64,000 nucleotides of DNA, taken from contig NW_026570341.1 of assembly GCF_019649055.1 (NCBI RefSeq), positions 310,001-374,000 of the forward strand, in the 5' to 3' direction. Under the pieces are notes generated by a model that searched no databases, was not told where the DNA came from, and saw only the letters and a program-made list of their open reading frames with translations. Source of the stretch: Paramacrobiotus metropolitanus (taxonomy: Eukaryota > Tardigrada > Eutardigrada > Parachela > Macrobiotidae). A program made the translations under genes and the position numbers. Below are positions 47,939 to 60,183 of this stretch, one piece after another. How positions within the stretch are numbered: position 1 is the stretch's first letter; each line of letters opens with the position of its first letter.

Positions 47939-49366
47939 CAATGTCCATCAAGCAAACTGGTACCGATGATGGGTTGCATGTCTAATCGATAGCCCGGATC
48001 AGCCTGACTGACGGTACAGGCAGGCTGACAGTAAACGCTGGAGCAGGATGCATGGCTTAACAAAATGGAACATGCCGTGCATCGCTGCCAAGCCGTGGCT
48101 GTCCGTTAGGTTGAAAGGAATTATCGATCGCCCCAGTAATAAGTAAGCTGGTTGGCAACTTGGCTGTTTTGTGTAAGCTTTGACTACAGGCTGTTCAATT
48201 TGCTTAGTCAGTTATAGACTGAATCGTTAAATACACAGTATAATTGCACATACTACAGAGTACAGATATCTCAGATCTGGATCACGAGTAACCTTACTAA
48301 CCTGTAATCGGAGGAATCATCTGAATGTCGGTTTTGTTAAAATCCTCATAAAGAGTACACAACTGCATATTTCTTGGATTCTCCCGAATATTCGCATGCA
48401 TACGATGCCTCATTTTCAGCGTTTGTGGTCCATGAATCGCCGAACCATATCCGCCCAGCCATGCCTCCATTGAACGGTCCGCCAGTATTAGTGAATTTAA
48501 TTCCAACACCCTATCACTGCCTCCAAAAAGCATACGACCCTTTCTTAGTGGACATTATCGGCGACACAGGCACTCTCACCACCGGATACGTTTGCGACGT
48601 GTCTGTCGGGTGTCTCTCCGTGCAACCTACTTTCTGGGACCCCAAACCGACACGGGTGCCGTTCAACCGCTTGATAACGTGGTCGGTGGATGGATTCCGT
48701 GAAGACCAGGTATGGAATACAGACTCCTTATCCCCGAGCGAAGCGCTGATCAGTCGCGGTGTCGGTGAACCGGCGCAGTGGCAGAGCGTGCGCGTACTGC
48801 AGGAACACCGCTTTCAGAGCACGGTGACATTTCCCGACTGGTGGCTGATGCTGGTAGAAGGCGTCGAAGACCGTCAACGCTACATCATCAGCGAGGACCT
48901 GACGAACCCGGGAACCCAGCGTCTGCGCTCCCACCGCGACCACTGTCCCAATGTCACACAGAAGACCTTTCGGAAGACGATCGTTCTGCTGCCGGAGCGG
49001 GCAGTCGGGGTGATGCGCGAGTGTATGTATCGCCGCAGTTTTTGGCTGTGCTGGTCGCATGATACCCAGTCCAGGATTATCGACATGGTGGACAGCCGTC
49101 TGACAGTGTTGAGCCGAGGACCGTTGAGCACACCGGCTCAGCAGCGCATCGATGACTTGTTAACATTAAGCGTTGACAAGCTGAAGACTGTGTGCTGGGT
49201 GCAATGGTTTTTACTAGCAGCGCAACCGAATTTTATCAAATCTTTACTGAAGAACATGGTTATCTTTATCGACAAAGAAGGTCAGTACGTCGTTTGAACA
49301 TAGTACTTAGTACCCTGATAAGTACGTATTAAAAGGGGCTGACAGCTGCTTTGGCAAGCGCTCCCT

Positions 49367-49527
49367 GTACAAGCTTGTCGAGCAATTATGGGCGCATACA
49401 CACAGGGAAAAACTGAAATTTGTGGGCTGCGCACTGCAGTGTAGTGGTCGTTGCTTTGTATGCTAACCTGGCGCTCATTGCGTTTTACCTGTACCTTTAC
49501 ACCCATAATTTCTCGACAAGCTTGTAC
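49367..49527. repeat. Inverted repeat, 27-nt arms
   Basis: GTACAAGCTTGTCGAG...ATTATGGG at 49367 is mirrored by CCCATAAT...CTCGACAAGCTTGTAC ending at 49527, about 105 nt apart. Non-coding interior; a possible small TIR element in FE intron 1. Confidence 0.6.
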
Positions 49528-49670
49528 TAATACAATACTTGCTGCCACTGTAGCTGAACATGGGGCTTACGTAGTATGTACCGCGCCTCACTTACCGTAT
49601 GTATTACCGCAACGTCATACACCAGCCGGGTGAAAACAACAAGTCTAGGGATTTCTTACCCAAAGAAATT

Positions 49671-49768
49671 GACAGTCCTGTACATTTGGAATATTGTACT
49701 CGTACAGTACTGAGTTACGTGCACGTAACTCAGTGCTATACAATAATATTCAAATGTACAGGACTGTC
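49671..49768. repeat. 98-bp near-perfect palindrome
   Basis: Arms of about 48 nt starting GACAGTCCTGTACATTTG meet at a central ACGTGCACGT with almost no loop. Confidence 0.75.
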
Positions 49769-49799
49769 AATGTACAGGCACAGGACTGTACCTACGATT

Positions 49800-51700
49800 T
49801 ATTCTATCTTTATTTAATGAATTGTTTTATTGGCAAAAGCCAGCAGAAATAACAAAGATTGCAAGCGCCGGTACACTACTTGATAGTTAAAATTTATACA
49901 TAAAGAATACCGGTTGGCTGAACAAAATGGCGGGCTCTGTTTTTAATTTGTCTCTCACAAAACATTTGTCCTACCGTAAACTCCTTGGACTCATTACATA
50001 GACAATTTTCTTAGCTGCTAAAAACAACAAAACGTTTGTAAAAAAATTGAGCGGTACCCGCTTTGAATGGTGTCAACCAAAGTCATGTCGAAATATATCT
50101 TGGCGACAGACTTGGCCCGCTCCCAAAACTTTGAATCTCATGGCATTTGTTTCCCGTAAAACTTTCTGGATATTTTTAATTCTCTCGTCTAGAAAACTTC
50201 GTCTTCTTTCAGTGATAAAAAATTCTGGACATGCTGCATGCGCTCGACGAGTTATTCGGCAGCGCACTTTTTGACTTTTTAAAAAAATGCCGATTTTGAA
50301 TTTGATTTGTAGGAGCATTTTTTGTTAAAATTTTTGGCTGCACGAGAGGCTGCAGCAAAAAATGCCAGTTTAAGTTTTATATGTAGCTAGCACATTGCCC
50401 TTGCAGAAATAAAACTGAACTAGATTAGCTCTTAAAACAGTGGCCAGAAATTAGCTTTCAAAAACCCTGTTTGCGGATTTCACGAGAGTTACTCGTGCGG
50501 ACGCTCAGTTTTTCCCTGTACTGGCCAAACACGGTTGCTGAAATTTTACACATCCCTACAGTAAAAAAACTACAAGCAACCCCTCTATCCGAAATAGTAA
50601 CGTGAGGTACATGAATGTCCTTGATTGAACAACAGCAGTTTTCTGTTTAAAAATGGGTAAAATCGAATTTTTGTTTCCTGGCCAACCGTCAATCGTGCCC
50701 ACTTTTCCAAAACAATTAACAGAAAATTCAGACCTTTGTATATTGTTGGTTTAATTTTTAACTTTCATATGCCGAAAACATCGCTCTTTCGAATGAAATA
50801 AAGCGATGTCAGCCAGGCATCCGACAGACCCAGCGCGCTCTGATAAAACAGACCGCCATTTTGTTCAGCCACCCGGCACAAACAAAATCGCTATTTTCTG
50901 TTGGTTTAAAAGGTGCTCAAGACAGCCGTGGCATTTCCTTTTACAACAGTGTCTTGTTGAAAACTGGCATCTCTCGAGTAAATTAAACGCAAATATTTAC
51001 AAGGAAAGCGTTGGACGGTTGGTAGGCAGTATCATGGCCAGTGTGGTTGGTTCGTTTGTAGTTTGTACGGATTTCACTGTAAAAACCACCCAGAGAATTT
51101 CTCACACTAAGAGGAAATTTTAGGATTCTATAGGTTTCCAGAAAACAAAGAAATCCAATCAATAATTTACGATTTACGAGCATTTACAGTAGCTGGCGTT
51201 GATAACGCATAAGGTGGCAAGTACGTAAATCGGTTGGATACTTTTGCCACTGTGTGCTTAGAGTAGGCCTTTAGCGTTATATTTTCGGTATCGGTATGGT
51301 ATTATGCTTAAGCGTATAAAAATTAAGAATCAGGCATCATGCTATCGATTAGAAGTCGTGACGCTAAAACGGTTTGTCAGCCGCCGAATTGTATGGATGC
51401 ATTTTTACAGGATTTCCGGAGTCCACGATGATACAATTCGGTGGCACGCCATTGCTTGTCCGGCTCGAAGTGTTTTCCCATCTTAATTACTATGAGCGTC
51501 GGTATTTACAAAGGTAGGTGGCCGTGCACTGCATTACATCTGTCCGATGGACGGTACGCGGTGCTTATGCAAGGAGTTGCTGCTACATGCTTACAGAATA
51601 TTACCGTAATTTTTGCCCAGGTAAAAAAATATAGCCATACATACGGTACCTAAAAATTTAGTCAGAATTATTTTGATTAGAAATCTGCAGGCAGTAATTT
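49800..51700. other. Inter-exon region of right FE, no firm gene
   Basis: Non-coding apart from a candidate small exon near 51490-51619 (MSVGIYKGRWPCTALHLS, then a CAG/GTAAAA donor). It could be the missing FE middle exon, but its phase did not fit and the left copy does not match well. Confidence 0.35.
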
Positions 51701-51713
51701 GTTTTGTACTTTG

Positions 51714-51899
51714 CATACGAGGACAATTGGGTGCTGCGAACATACCCTGCACAATTGGGCTGCGATGAACAACTGGCTAAATTTATACCGTTTGCATTTT
51801 AACTGTGATATCAGTAGCGTTGCGAGTTACGACTAACCGGCTGTTCATCGCAGCCCAATCGTGCCGGGTATGTTCACAGCACCCAATGGTGTTCGTATG
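51714..51899. mobile_element. 186-bp TIR element ahead of FE exon 2
   Basis: Imperfect inverted arms of about 65 nt (CATACGAGGACAATTGGGTG at the left end) around a short AT-rich centre. It lies 31 nt from the exon 2 acceptor and is absent from the left copy. Confidence 0.6.
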
Positions 51900-52565
51900 G
51901 CTCGTTTAATCTTTTTCTTGGGTTGGTTAGAGTTTCGATCAGCTGGCAGGCCACCCTGCAGTGTCCGTTTCTGCGCACGGACGCCATAATTCCCTATTGA
52001 GATCAAGAATCACCACATCATCTCGTCCAGCGAATACAAACATCCGTGACAAGCACCACACGAACCGTGTATCTACAGGGACCATGGCTTGATTTCCTCC
52101 AGCCGCTGGCCGTGCTGTTTTTCTATATGAAGATCCGCCTACACTGGCTGGTGATGGTGGATAGCGAGAGCAACGCCCGGGATATTTTCAATTGGGACGC
52201 TAAACGCCTCATAAGTTCCGTGTCGCAAATCTGCCGCAATATTGCTTTTAAACGCTATTTCTGCTACCGGCATCTACATGAATTTCTCCATGGAACGCCC
52301 ATCGAATTTGATTACCGAACGAAGCTCACTATTTTCCTTCCCAGTTTTGCCTACTTCGTCGCGAAGGAGTCGGTATGCGACGTCCAGTTAGCTCTTTTCA
52401 ATCACTTGGATGAACTTATCCAGCCAATGGACACATCCAAACATCTTCCAATACAATCGTGTATCGCTCTTTTAAAGAAGATTGCTGAAAAGCCCGGAGT
52501 ATGGAAAGAATGTTACTGGACAACATTCTTCTCTTGTTTCACCAAGTACGTCGCTTTGGCTGATT

Positions 52566-54830
52566 CAGCCTATATTGCGCCCATTCACAGTACAACAGGC
52601 TGCTCTAAAACTACTCATGTCATAACACACAATGTTTCTGTTGATGACATTCTTTGTGCTGTGAAGTCTTTTCCTGCAGGCTCTTCAGCCGGCCCTGACG
52701 GTCTGCGGCCGCAGCATATCAAGGACATGCTCAGCGTGCCAGGTGATGCAAGTACACATCTCTTATCGGCTCTTGCAAAACTGCTAAATTGGTCTTTGCG
52801 GGGAAAATACCAGTAGCTACCAGGAAAGTGTTTTTTGGAGGAATATTAACGCCATTAACGAAAAAGTCCGGTTGAATTCGCCCAATTGCGTGTGGATGTA
52901 CACTAAGGCGCCTATTTAGTAAGCTGATTGGAAGACAAGTCCACGATCAGATGGGTGAGCTGTTTCGTCCTGTTCAGCTGGGCTATGGAACGCGCGGTGG
53001 TGCTAAAGTTGTTGTTCATTCTGCTCGCAAATTTTTGGATAAAGAAACGGATGACATCAAAGTACTTCTGAAAATCGACTTCGCCAATGCATTCAATACC
53101 GTACGGAGGGATGCCATGTTGAAGAAAGTAGCGGAATTAATTCCCCAGTATTACGCATTTTTATATGCCGCATATGGTTGCTCTTCCTCATTGTTCTGTG
53201 GGGAAAACATAATTTCCTCGGCCCATGGAATTCAACAAGGAGATCCGCTGGGGCGATTATTGTTTTGTCTGTGTACAGATGAAATGTCAAAAGGAATGCT
53301 GTCTGTATTCAACTTGCGGTTTTTGGATGACGCGACGATGGGAGGTGATGTGGAGACTGTATTGTCGGATTTTAAGAATGTTATCGACTCTGCATCGGAG
53401 ATTGGGCTGCAGATCAGCCCTAAGAAATGTGAATTATTTATAAAGGGAGGAACGGTGGCTGAGCAGCAAAAAATTTTCCGGATGTTTACCGAAGTAGCTC
53501 TTGGTATCCAGTGGGTGGCCGAAGACCAGCTGGATCTGTTAGGTGCTCCACTGACTGATTGGGCAGTTGGGCGAGTGCTGGATGGCAAGATCGGTCAGAT
53601 CAAACGACTGACCGATCTTCTTGGTGTGTTACCAGCTCATCAGGCGTTATATTTGCTCAAGAATAGTCTTTCTCTGCCCCGGTTGTTGTTTACCCTTAGT
53701 TGTTCGCCTTGTTGGAAGTGCCCTGATAGACTGCACGAATTTGACGAATCCATAAGGAGGAAAGCACAGGAAATCACCAACGTTGAGATGCCGGAGTCAG
53801 TGTGGAAGCAAGCTTCCTTGCCAGACCGGATGGGAGGAATAGGGCTTCCGAAAGCAGAGGAAATTTCCTTGCCTGCATACTTATCCTCGCGTTATGCTAC
53901 TAAGAAACTTGTTGCCGAAATAGTGCCAGAGGAAGGCGAAGACGACATCGGGTCGTGCGTGGAGGAATTTCGTGAGAAGAGCAGTGAGAGGCCGCCACCA
54001 GAAGAGTATCGTCGCTATCAGTCGGCGTGGACGGCAATTGTGTACGCTAGGGAGCATCGATTTTTTTTTGGAAAGTGCTGACGTTATCGAAAAAGCGCGC
54101 TTGTTGGCAGTCTCCACAAAAGAATCCGCTTCCTGGTTGTCCGCTTTGCCTGTAGCCAGCCTTGGGAATTTGTTGGACGAAGCGGCAGTGAGAATCGCAG
54201 TTGCGCTGCGCTTGGGTGCTGTCATCTGCAGCGAACATAAATGCATTTGTGGAAGTATGGGTTGATAAATTCGGTCGGCACGGACTGTCCTGTAAACGAA
54301 GTAAAGGGAGGATTCCTCGATATGAACATTTGAATGATATCACACAAAGAGCAATCGGATCCGCGAAGATTTCATCTATCCGTGAGCCTACGGGTCTGGT
54401 ACGAAAGAACGGTAAACGGCCGGATGGTTTAACTCATTATCCTTGGAAAAACGGCAAAGCACTGGTGTGGGACGTAACAGTCGCCGATACGTTTGCACAG
54501 ACTTATATTGGTCAGACATCCGATCATACTGGTGCTGCAGCAGAAGCGGCCGAACATCGGAAGTGCGGCAAGTATGCTGACTTGGCTGACCGATACAATT
54601 TTCAACCCGTCGCGTTAGAGACAATGGGAAACTGCGGTCCTCTCACAATGGATTTTATTAATGATCTATCTAGACGCATCAGAGAGCAGACTGGTGAAAT
54701 TCGCGCAAAGTGGTTTCTGTTACAACGTTTTAGTATTGAAATTCAGCGCGGTAATGCTGCTTGTGTCTTGGGAACTGTTGAAAAGCAGCATGAGCTGGAT
54801 GGTTTATTTTTAGTTTGTGCATAGTTTCTT
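52566..54830 (+). mobile_element. Reverse-transcriptase retroelement inserted in FE intron 2
   Basis: The plus strand encodes an RT domain in several frames. It has SSAGPDGLRPQHIKDM, motif A (KIDFANAFNTVRRD), motif B (HGIQQGDPLGRLLFCL), motif C with FLDD (RFLDDATMGG), then LLGAPLTDWAV and the family C-terminus (GKRPDGLTHYPWKNGKAL). Lesions: frameshift near 52797, TGA near 52873, indel in the nine-T run near 54070, frameshift near 54258. It lacks a 5' region and any endonuclease, so it is 5'-truncated. The 5' boundary is placed by the left FE intron, whose sequence matches up to GGCTGATT and resumes just before the exon 3 acceptor. Confidence 0.85.
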
Positions 54831-55899
54831 TTAGTTGTCCAACGTCATTAGTGTTATCATTAATTTACTCAGGTCAATATTAAATTTTGCAGATGGAGGG
54901 CTCAACCACCGAGGACTTTAGACTGCGCTACAAGGCTTCCCTTCAAAAAACTGTCTCGAAAAAACCTGGTTTTGCGAACTTTGAGTATGTGGGCAGATGC
55001 AGTCGAAAATCAACTGTCTAGCGAGGGACTGTTATAAAGGCCCGCGCTGAAGCGCTGAGTCTGAGGCCCATAACCTTGCATAACGTTTCGCTCCGTGCGC
55101 TACCTTTTTGGCACCACCTTTTATTAGGCACACAACCTTTACTGGCACTGCCTCTAAATCGTTCGACCGCACTTACTGACATGTCCACAACGGAGTCGCT
55201 GTATTTTTTTTATACTTGTTACCAATTTCCGCCGTAGCTGTTTGTTTAAAAACTACTACCGTACTCTTAGATCCGTGATCTTTTGAACTTTGCAAAATTA
55301 TCGTGTGGGGTATTATTCACGAATTTTCTTCCACAACTGCTCATGGAAGAACGTGGAAAGCGAAAAAACGAAAAGGTAATGAACGGTGTGAACGGTATAA
55401 GTCACTAAAACGATACTGAATTTTTAAATAATCTCAAGTCGGTATTCAGCTCGTGGCCAGCTTGGCAGACTTCTGGTACCTAAATAGTTGGTCACATAAC
55501 AGTGTTGCAATCGATGAAGCTCTTGAGGTTGTGAGAATTCACTCTGTCGCATGGAACCTGCCTCTTCAGCCGTGTCAGTGACCTTTGATTACAATGATAC
55601 AACCGCCGTAAGAAACTTAAGCTTGAGAAAATGCTCGCTTGCATTACTTCGTTTCGAGGGTGACAGAAGGACAGTGATTCCGCTCTCAAAGTGGCACTGA
55701 TTGTGGTCACATGTGATGAGAAGTTCAGCCACCGAGGACTATGTAAAAGCCGTTATTTAGTAATTAAGCAACCGAGATGTAAATCCTACGGTATATGTAC
55801 AATACAAAGGTAAAAACCTTGGGGAATGAACGGTAGTTTAATTATCGAGCAGATTGTTAACGATTCACTCTTCACACTGCCCAACGAAAATCAAATATT

Positions 55900-56449
55900 G
55901 TGAAGCATGAGTCAGTAAAACAAAACAAATTTCACCCAGAAGGGGCGGATTTATGCAAGAGTCTTCTACGTCGAGAAAGAAGGCACACTTACTGTGCATG
56001 TAATGACTGTACAACAAAAGATAACATACAAAATACAGATACGGCGCTGCAGTTGCTGCATGAAGAGAAACAAAATGAAGAAATAACATGGAATCTAAGA
56101 AAAAACTCTGAGAGACGCCAAATTTCCCACAAGGATGAAGGAGCCGTGAATTACGGAACACCCGGTCACTAATCGGAACGACAGAACAGCCATCAACCTA
56201 AAAAAACAAAGAATGAAAAAACAAACTTTAAAACCATCGCTTCAGGCAAAATCAGAATTGCAGTCGAAAGGACTGTGGCTAAATTTTTTCGTTAGCAGCT
56301 CCTTTTTACTCGTAATTTTGGTCGCCCACCTCATGTTCACCATGGCGATAATACGTCGTCAAATCAAGAGAGATGCTGAGGTTATAATCATGCACTTAAT
56401 ACGGCTGACTGACAGCTATGCGCTACGGTTATCCCACAAATACAAATAA
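55900..56449 (+). pseudogene. Gene I, right copy
   Basis: Homologous to 34386-33982. The basic N-terminal part (LRKNSERRQISHKDEG) ends at a TAA after GTPGH, where the left copy has CAA. The membrane segment (FFVSSSFLLVILVAHLMFTM, then RRQIKRDAEV) survives in another frame further on. Confidence 0.55.
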
Positions 56450-56514
56450 CACACACTGACTAATTAACCCGTCATTTTTAGATTTTTAATCCTAGGGTAA
56501 CCAATACAGCGTAC

Positions 56515-59500
56515 CTAATCAGATTCCTCCTCAAACTCCTCCTCCAGTTCCGGCAGCGGCGCGTATTCTTCGGGGGATGATGGAATAGGAGGCAACTGGC
56601 GTCGAGGACGACGCAGCGGCTCACTGCAACGAGGCCCACACAATCATCAGTAAACGGCGAGAGATACAACTCGTGGACAATCCTGTATTCCGCTAACTTA
56701 TAGAAGATTCGCGACGCCAACTACCGCATTCACTACTGGAAATGCCCGGTGACAAGTTAAGCTCAATCACCCATTTTGATCACGGCCTAATAGAATCCGG
56801 GATCGAGAATTCGGCGTCACAAAGAACCTTTCGCTCGCTAGTTTCATTAAATACGATTATACGATAACCATGCGTAAATTGTAGAAAAAAAAAGCACGAC
56901 AGCAAAGCAAAAGCCAATACACGTGCCCAAAATCCCAGAATGCCTGCACCGGGCAAGTAGTAAAACGATATTTCAACCGATGCGATGGACATTAATTTTT
57001 TGCATAAATCAAACAAACCTCGAGTACCAGTGAGTTTCTGTAATTATTGGTAAAATTTATGCGATAGCGAATGCTACTCGTAAGAAACAACCGATAAGAG
57101 AACAACAACTCTTCTTCATGAAATGGTGCAGAATTTGATTAAAATTCTGCTGCAGAATTCGAATTCGAATTCTGGTCAAATAATCAGAAATTCGCAACAG
57201 AATAGTTGATACACACCTATCTGGGTCCGCGCTGGTCGCCGTGGCCATTCCGCTTTCGGTGGCCGGCAGAGGAGCCGGTGTACTGGGGCCGGGCTGGGGT
57301 TCGGGCTCATGGACATCGGGGCCATCCTGCGATAAAAAATAACGAATAGAAACGCACGGTCATTCAAGTGAAGCAGTTATGCTGCGCGCGCCAGAAAGTC
57401 AAGTTGATTTAAATACGGCATTTTCATCACGCGAGATCATAGGTACCTGTGTGCCACTGCATCCAGAACACTGGGAGCAACAATGCCGAAGCTACCTTCT
57501 GTTGTAAATTTGAGACACGCCCCCTTAATCTTCCTGTGGCAGGTTTGCAGTACTCATAAATATGTGTAATAGCCATCCTACAGTCGCCCTCCATTAATCC
57601 AGTACTCTTTCCGCTACTTACCGATCGAAGGCGTGCTAAAATTATAGTGATGGTGTTGCTCTTTTTCAAAAGGATTTCATCTGTGTCCCGGCTCGTCAAA
57701 TTAGCAGCTTCCACGCCATTCAGATAAAGAATCCAATCGTTTTCCCTCACACGGCCCTCCGCCACCGAACCTGGCACAATCCGCAGCACCTGCAAAATTC
57801 CGAAAGCAGTGGATACAACAACGAATATGCCGTGCCTCGGGAATACGTAGATAACCGAGAATCTCGGGTCACTGCAAATTTCGCTAACATATGTAACCGA
57901 CGAAAATATCCAGGGAAAAACAGTATCCGTTCTAAATTCCTTATATAAGATTTAAATTTTATTGGCTTTTCGATGGAGTTATCATGTTTTAAGTGGTTGT
58001 ATAAGCCGGAAACTTTGTACGCAGCACAAAATAAACCGGACCGCTTTAGTCTGTACAAAGTCAGTCAAGGCATCCTGGTCGGAAGAACATATCAAGCAGG
58101 ACACTTTGGCTGGATTACGAAAACAATCCGGATACTGTGGATAGAGAACGGAATATAAAGAGTCGTTTTTAGCAGGAGTGCTGTACTTCTATTCACCCGG
58201 AGCCTTTGCCCCGGGTGGTGACGATCATTTCGTACCCGGAGATGTAAATGTACGAGTACTTGTAGTTGGGCTAGCGAATGAATGCTTTTTCATAGTAGCA
58301 AATGCTGACTTCTTGTTTCGAACGAAGTGTGCGGGATGCTGTCTCAGTGGACAAAGCGTCCGCCTCTAATACTCAAAGCATGTTTAACCAAATAAAACTG
58401 TGACAAAATAAACACCGTGCACTTATTTGACCACCGGACGTTACGATCGGCTTAAAGACCGTACCATTAACCGGACGTCGCAGTCATCCGGACTTTCTGA
58501 TCGGTCACAACTGTCAATTACGCCAGTAAAAATTAATTAAGAATTACAGGACATCAATTAGCGCTGTATAGATGTCCTGTAAAACGGAGAAAGCCGTCTT
58601 TAAAGAAATTTTCTCGAGTACCCGCAGGTTTCCGCTTTCTCCCTTTCCGCCGGTCAGTCCAATTCCCCAAGCAAGCCATTCCTCGTTCGATGACGGTGCG
58701 GTGCGATTCAGCGTGATGCACTGGACTGACCACACCGCCGGGTCCAAGGAGTCCTTGACCTTTTGCAGCAGTTCTTCGGCGTTTGGCGCAGCGGGGGCGT
58801 TCTGTCGACTAGTGTTCACCGCTCTGGTGGACCGGTGTCCTGAAAAAGAGAAGGTTTAGCGAAAGACGTAAGTTCAGAAAACGAATTACGAGAAAACTGT
58901 AAAGAACGCCGAAGCGACGGGACTAGGTTAGGCGTTCTTCCATTACCTCGTATCAACGCTTCCATTGTTGGCGAGTTTTGCATTTTGTAGTCATCAGTAT
59001 TACTGGTGACTGCAAAGAGAAACTGGAAAGATTCCACAGAACGAACTCAACAGCAGGCGACGGTAACCATTCGCTTCTAGATTCACATGGTAAATGTCCT
59101 TAATATTTTTCGTGATAACTGATAAGGTACAGTGATACGTTGCCTTTGCGGCAGCAAGTTCTAGACACTATAACAGTTCTCTGCATCATGACCCGAGTGA
59201 CATGCCGATATACAAACGTACAGTTGCTTGCATAAGAAGTAGCCGGCCCCCATGCTGTCTCGGCCAAATTGCATAAAGCGCGCGGAATCCACACGTTAGC
59301 GCCCGATGTCGTTTGATGGAATTCGACCGATGACGTTTGATCCTGATCCCGTTTCACGTGTACCTTGCCGTGGACCAATACGTTCTGGCGAACTGGCTCT
59401 GGTCTGTTAAAAAAAGGCTTTTTGTAAGTTCTCAAAAGGTTGCCAGGGCATTGCAGCACAAGAGAAACTAGATCTTCATGAACCACGCACGCACCACGCA

Positions 59501-60183
59501 CAGAACTCAAGTAATTGTTAGATCGAACTCCTCTCGTCACAGTAGTGTCAGGGAATCTGATTTCTAGCCTGGTAGAACTTACAGTAACGCTATACTTAAA
59601 AAAGTAACAGCATGCTTTTCTAGCGAATAGCTATGGACCACAGCATTTGCGGTTACCCTGCCAAGGTCATACAGGCTTCGTCAAATGAAAACGATGTTAG
59701 GCATTAGGCATATTTTGTAAGCGCACTAAACGGCAAACATCAACGAAACTTTAATCAGATTTTAATTTGAAGGTAAGTTATCTCGATGCATTTATAAGCG
59801 CTTACAAGTATAACACTTACAAGTCGCTCAGTTCTTTTGCGAATATGGCAATCCTGTCTTCTGGTCCATGGAGCAGGGTTGTATATTCGGTCTTATCACC
59901 ACTCGGAGTCGTAACGTGTTGGAACGTGAATCCTCGTAATGTGTGTCGTGCCACTAGGGCTTGGATTTCCGCTTCACTGACTGAAACGAGATTTAAATTT
60001 ACCAGTAGAAAAATCCGACGACGCAGTGACTACGGTTACTTACATAAAGACTGGATGATGCAGTAACGGCTTTCGCTGGTGCTGGCGCGGTCTGCAGCCT
60101 GGACACCGAATCCTTTGATATCCCGACAAACTTTCTTTGAACGTTCTCGATCTTCGCGATCCATGATTTCCAGATTGCTTTGT
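56515..60183 (-). CDS. PDZ-domain gene G, right copy
   Basis: Minus-strand exons with GT-AG ends: 60183-60044, about 59980-59822, 57789-57622, 57326-57217 and 56623-56515. A preceding small exon ends MSYPR. Exon 60183-60044 reads QSNLEIMDREDRERSKKV, the next SEAEIQALVARHTLRGFTF. The 168-nt exon encodes the C-terminal half of a PDZ domain (RIVPGSVAEGRVREND, TITIILARLRS), which resembles ZO-type PDZ1. Then come a Pro-rich exon (HEPEPQPGPSTPAPLP) and an acidic tail ending EEFEEESD. Exon lengths of the last exons match the left copy, and differences fall mostly at silent positions. PDZ domains bind C-terminal peptides of membrane proteins; a scaffold role is inferred. The first half of the PDZ domain was not found, so the gene is either incomplete or wrongly assembled by me upstream. 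Confidence 0.55.
58544..58839 (-). CDS. Terminal exon of hypothetical gene H, nested in a G intron
   Basis: After a TTTTTCAG acceptor (58840) the minus strand is open for 98 codons to TAA. It reads VNTSRQNAPAAPNAEELLQ, WLAWGIGLTGGKGESG and AFSVLQDIYTALIDVL, a plausible globular domain with an amphipathic C-terminal helix. Upstream minus-strand ORFs at 59037-58816 and 59540-59100 may be earlier exons. It lies in the segment missing from the left Y copy, and on the same strand as G. Not recognised. Confidence 0.35.

Larger units (their letters stand above)
48461..55037 (+). pseudogene. Gene FE, right copy (nonsense in exon 2, RT element in intron 2)
   Basis: Exon 1 48461-49280 (MPPLNGPPVLVNLIP; GTLTTGYVCDVSVGCLSVQ) is fully open, unlike the left copy, and equally long (820 nt). 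Exon 2 51931-52545 carries TGA at 51997-51999 where the left copy has CGA, and otherwise matches closely (VYLQGPWLDFLQPLAVLF). Its donor GTACGT is intact. The intron then runs into a reverse-transcriptase element (about 52566-54830). Exon 3 54893-55037 follows with its acceptor and stop preserved (LRTLSMWADAVENQLSSEG). The reading frame happens to run from exon 2 into the RT without a stop, so a naive prediction would fuse them. As in the left copy, the exon 1-exon 2 phases do not match, suggesting an unplaced small exon. Confidence 0.7.
39400..55060 (+). repeat. Block X, right copy
   Basis: Carries AMPK gamma exons 9-14, then FE exon 1, then FE exons 2-3 on the plus strand, the mirror of 25.32-20.28 kb. 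It is three times longer than the left copy because of the retroelement complex at 43.3-46.5 kb, the partial FE exon duplication at 47.6 kb and the RT insertion at 52.6-54.8 kb. Confidence 0.75.

Noticed and set aside
52046-52816. 256-codon ORF joining FE exon 2 to the RT domain
   Set aside because: The left FE copy shows that the exon ends at 52545 with a splice donor. The fusion is an accident of an open intron.
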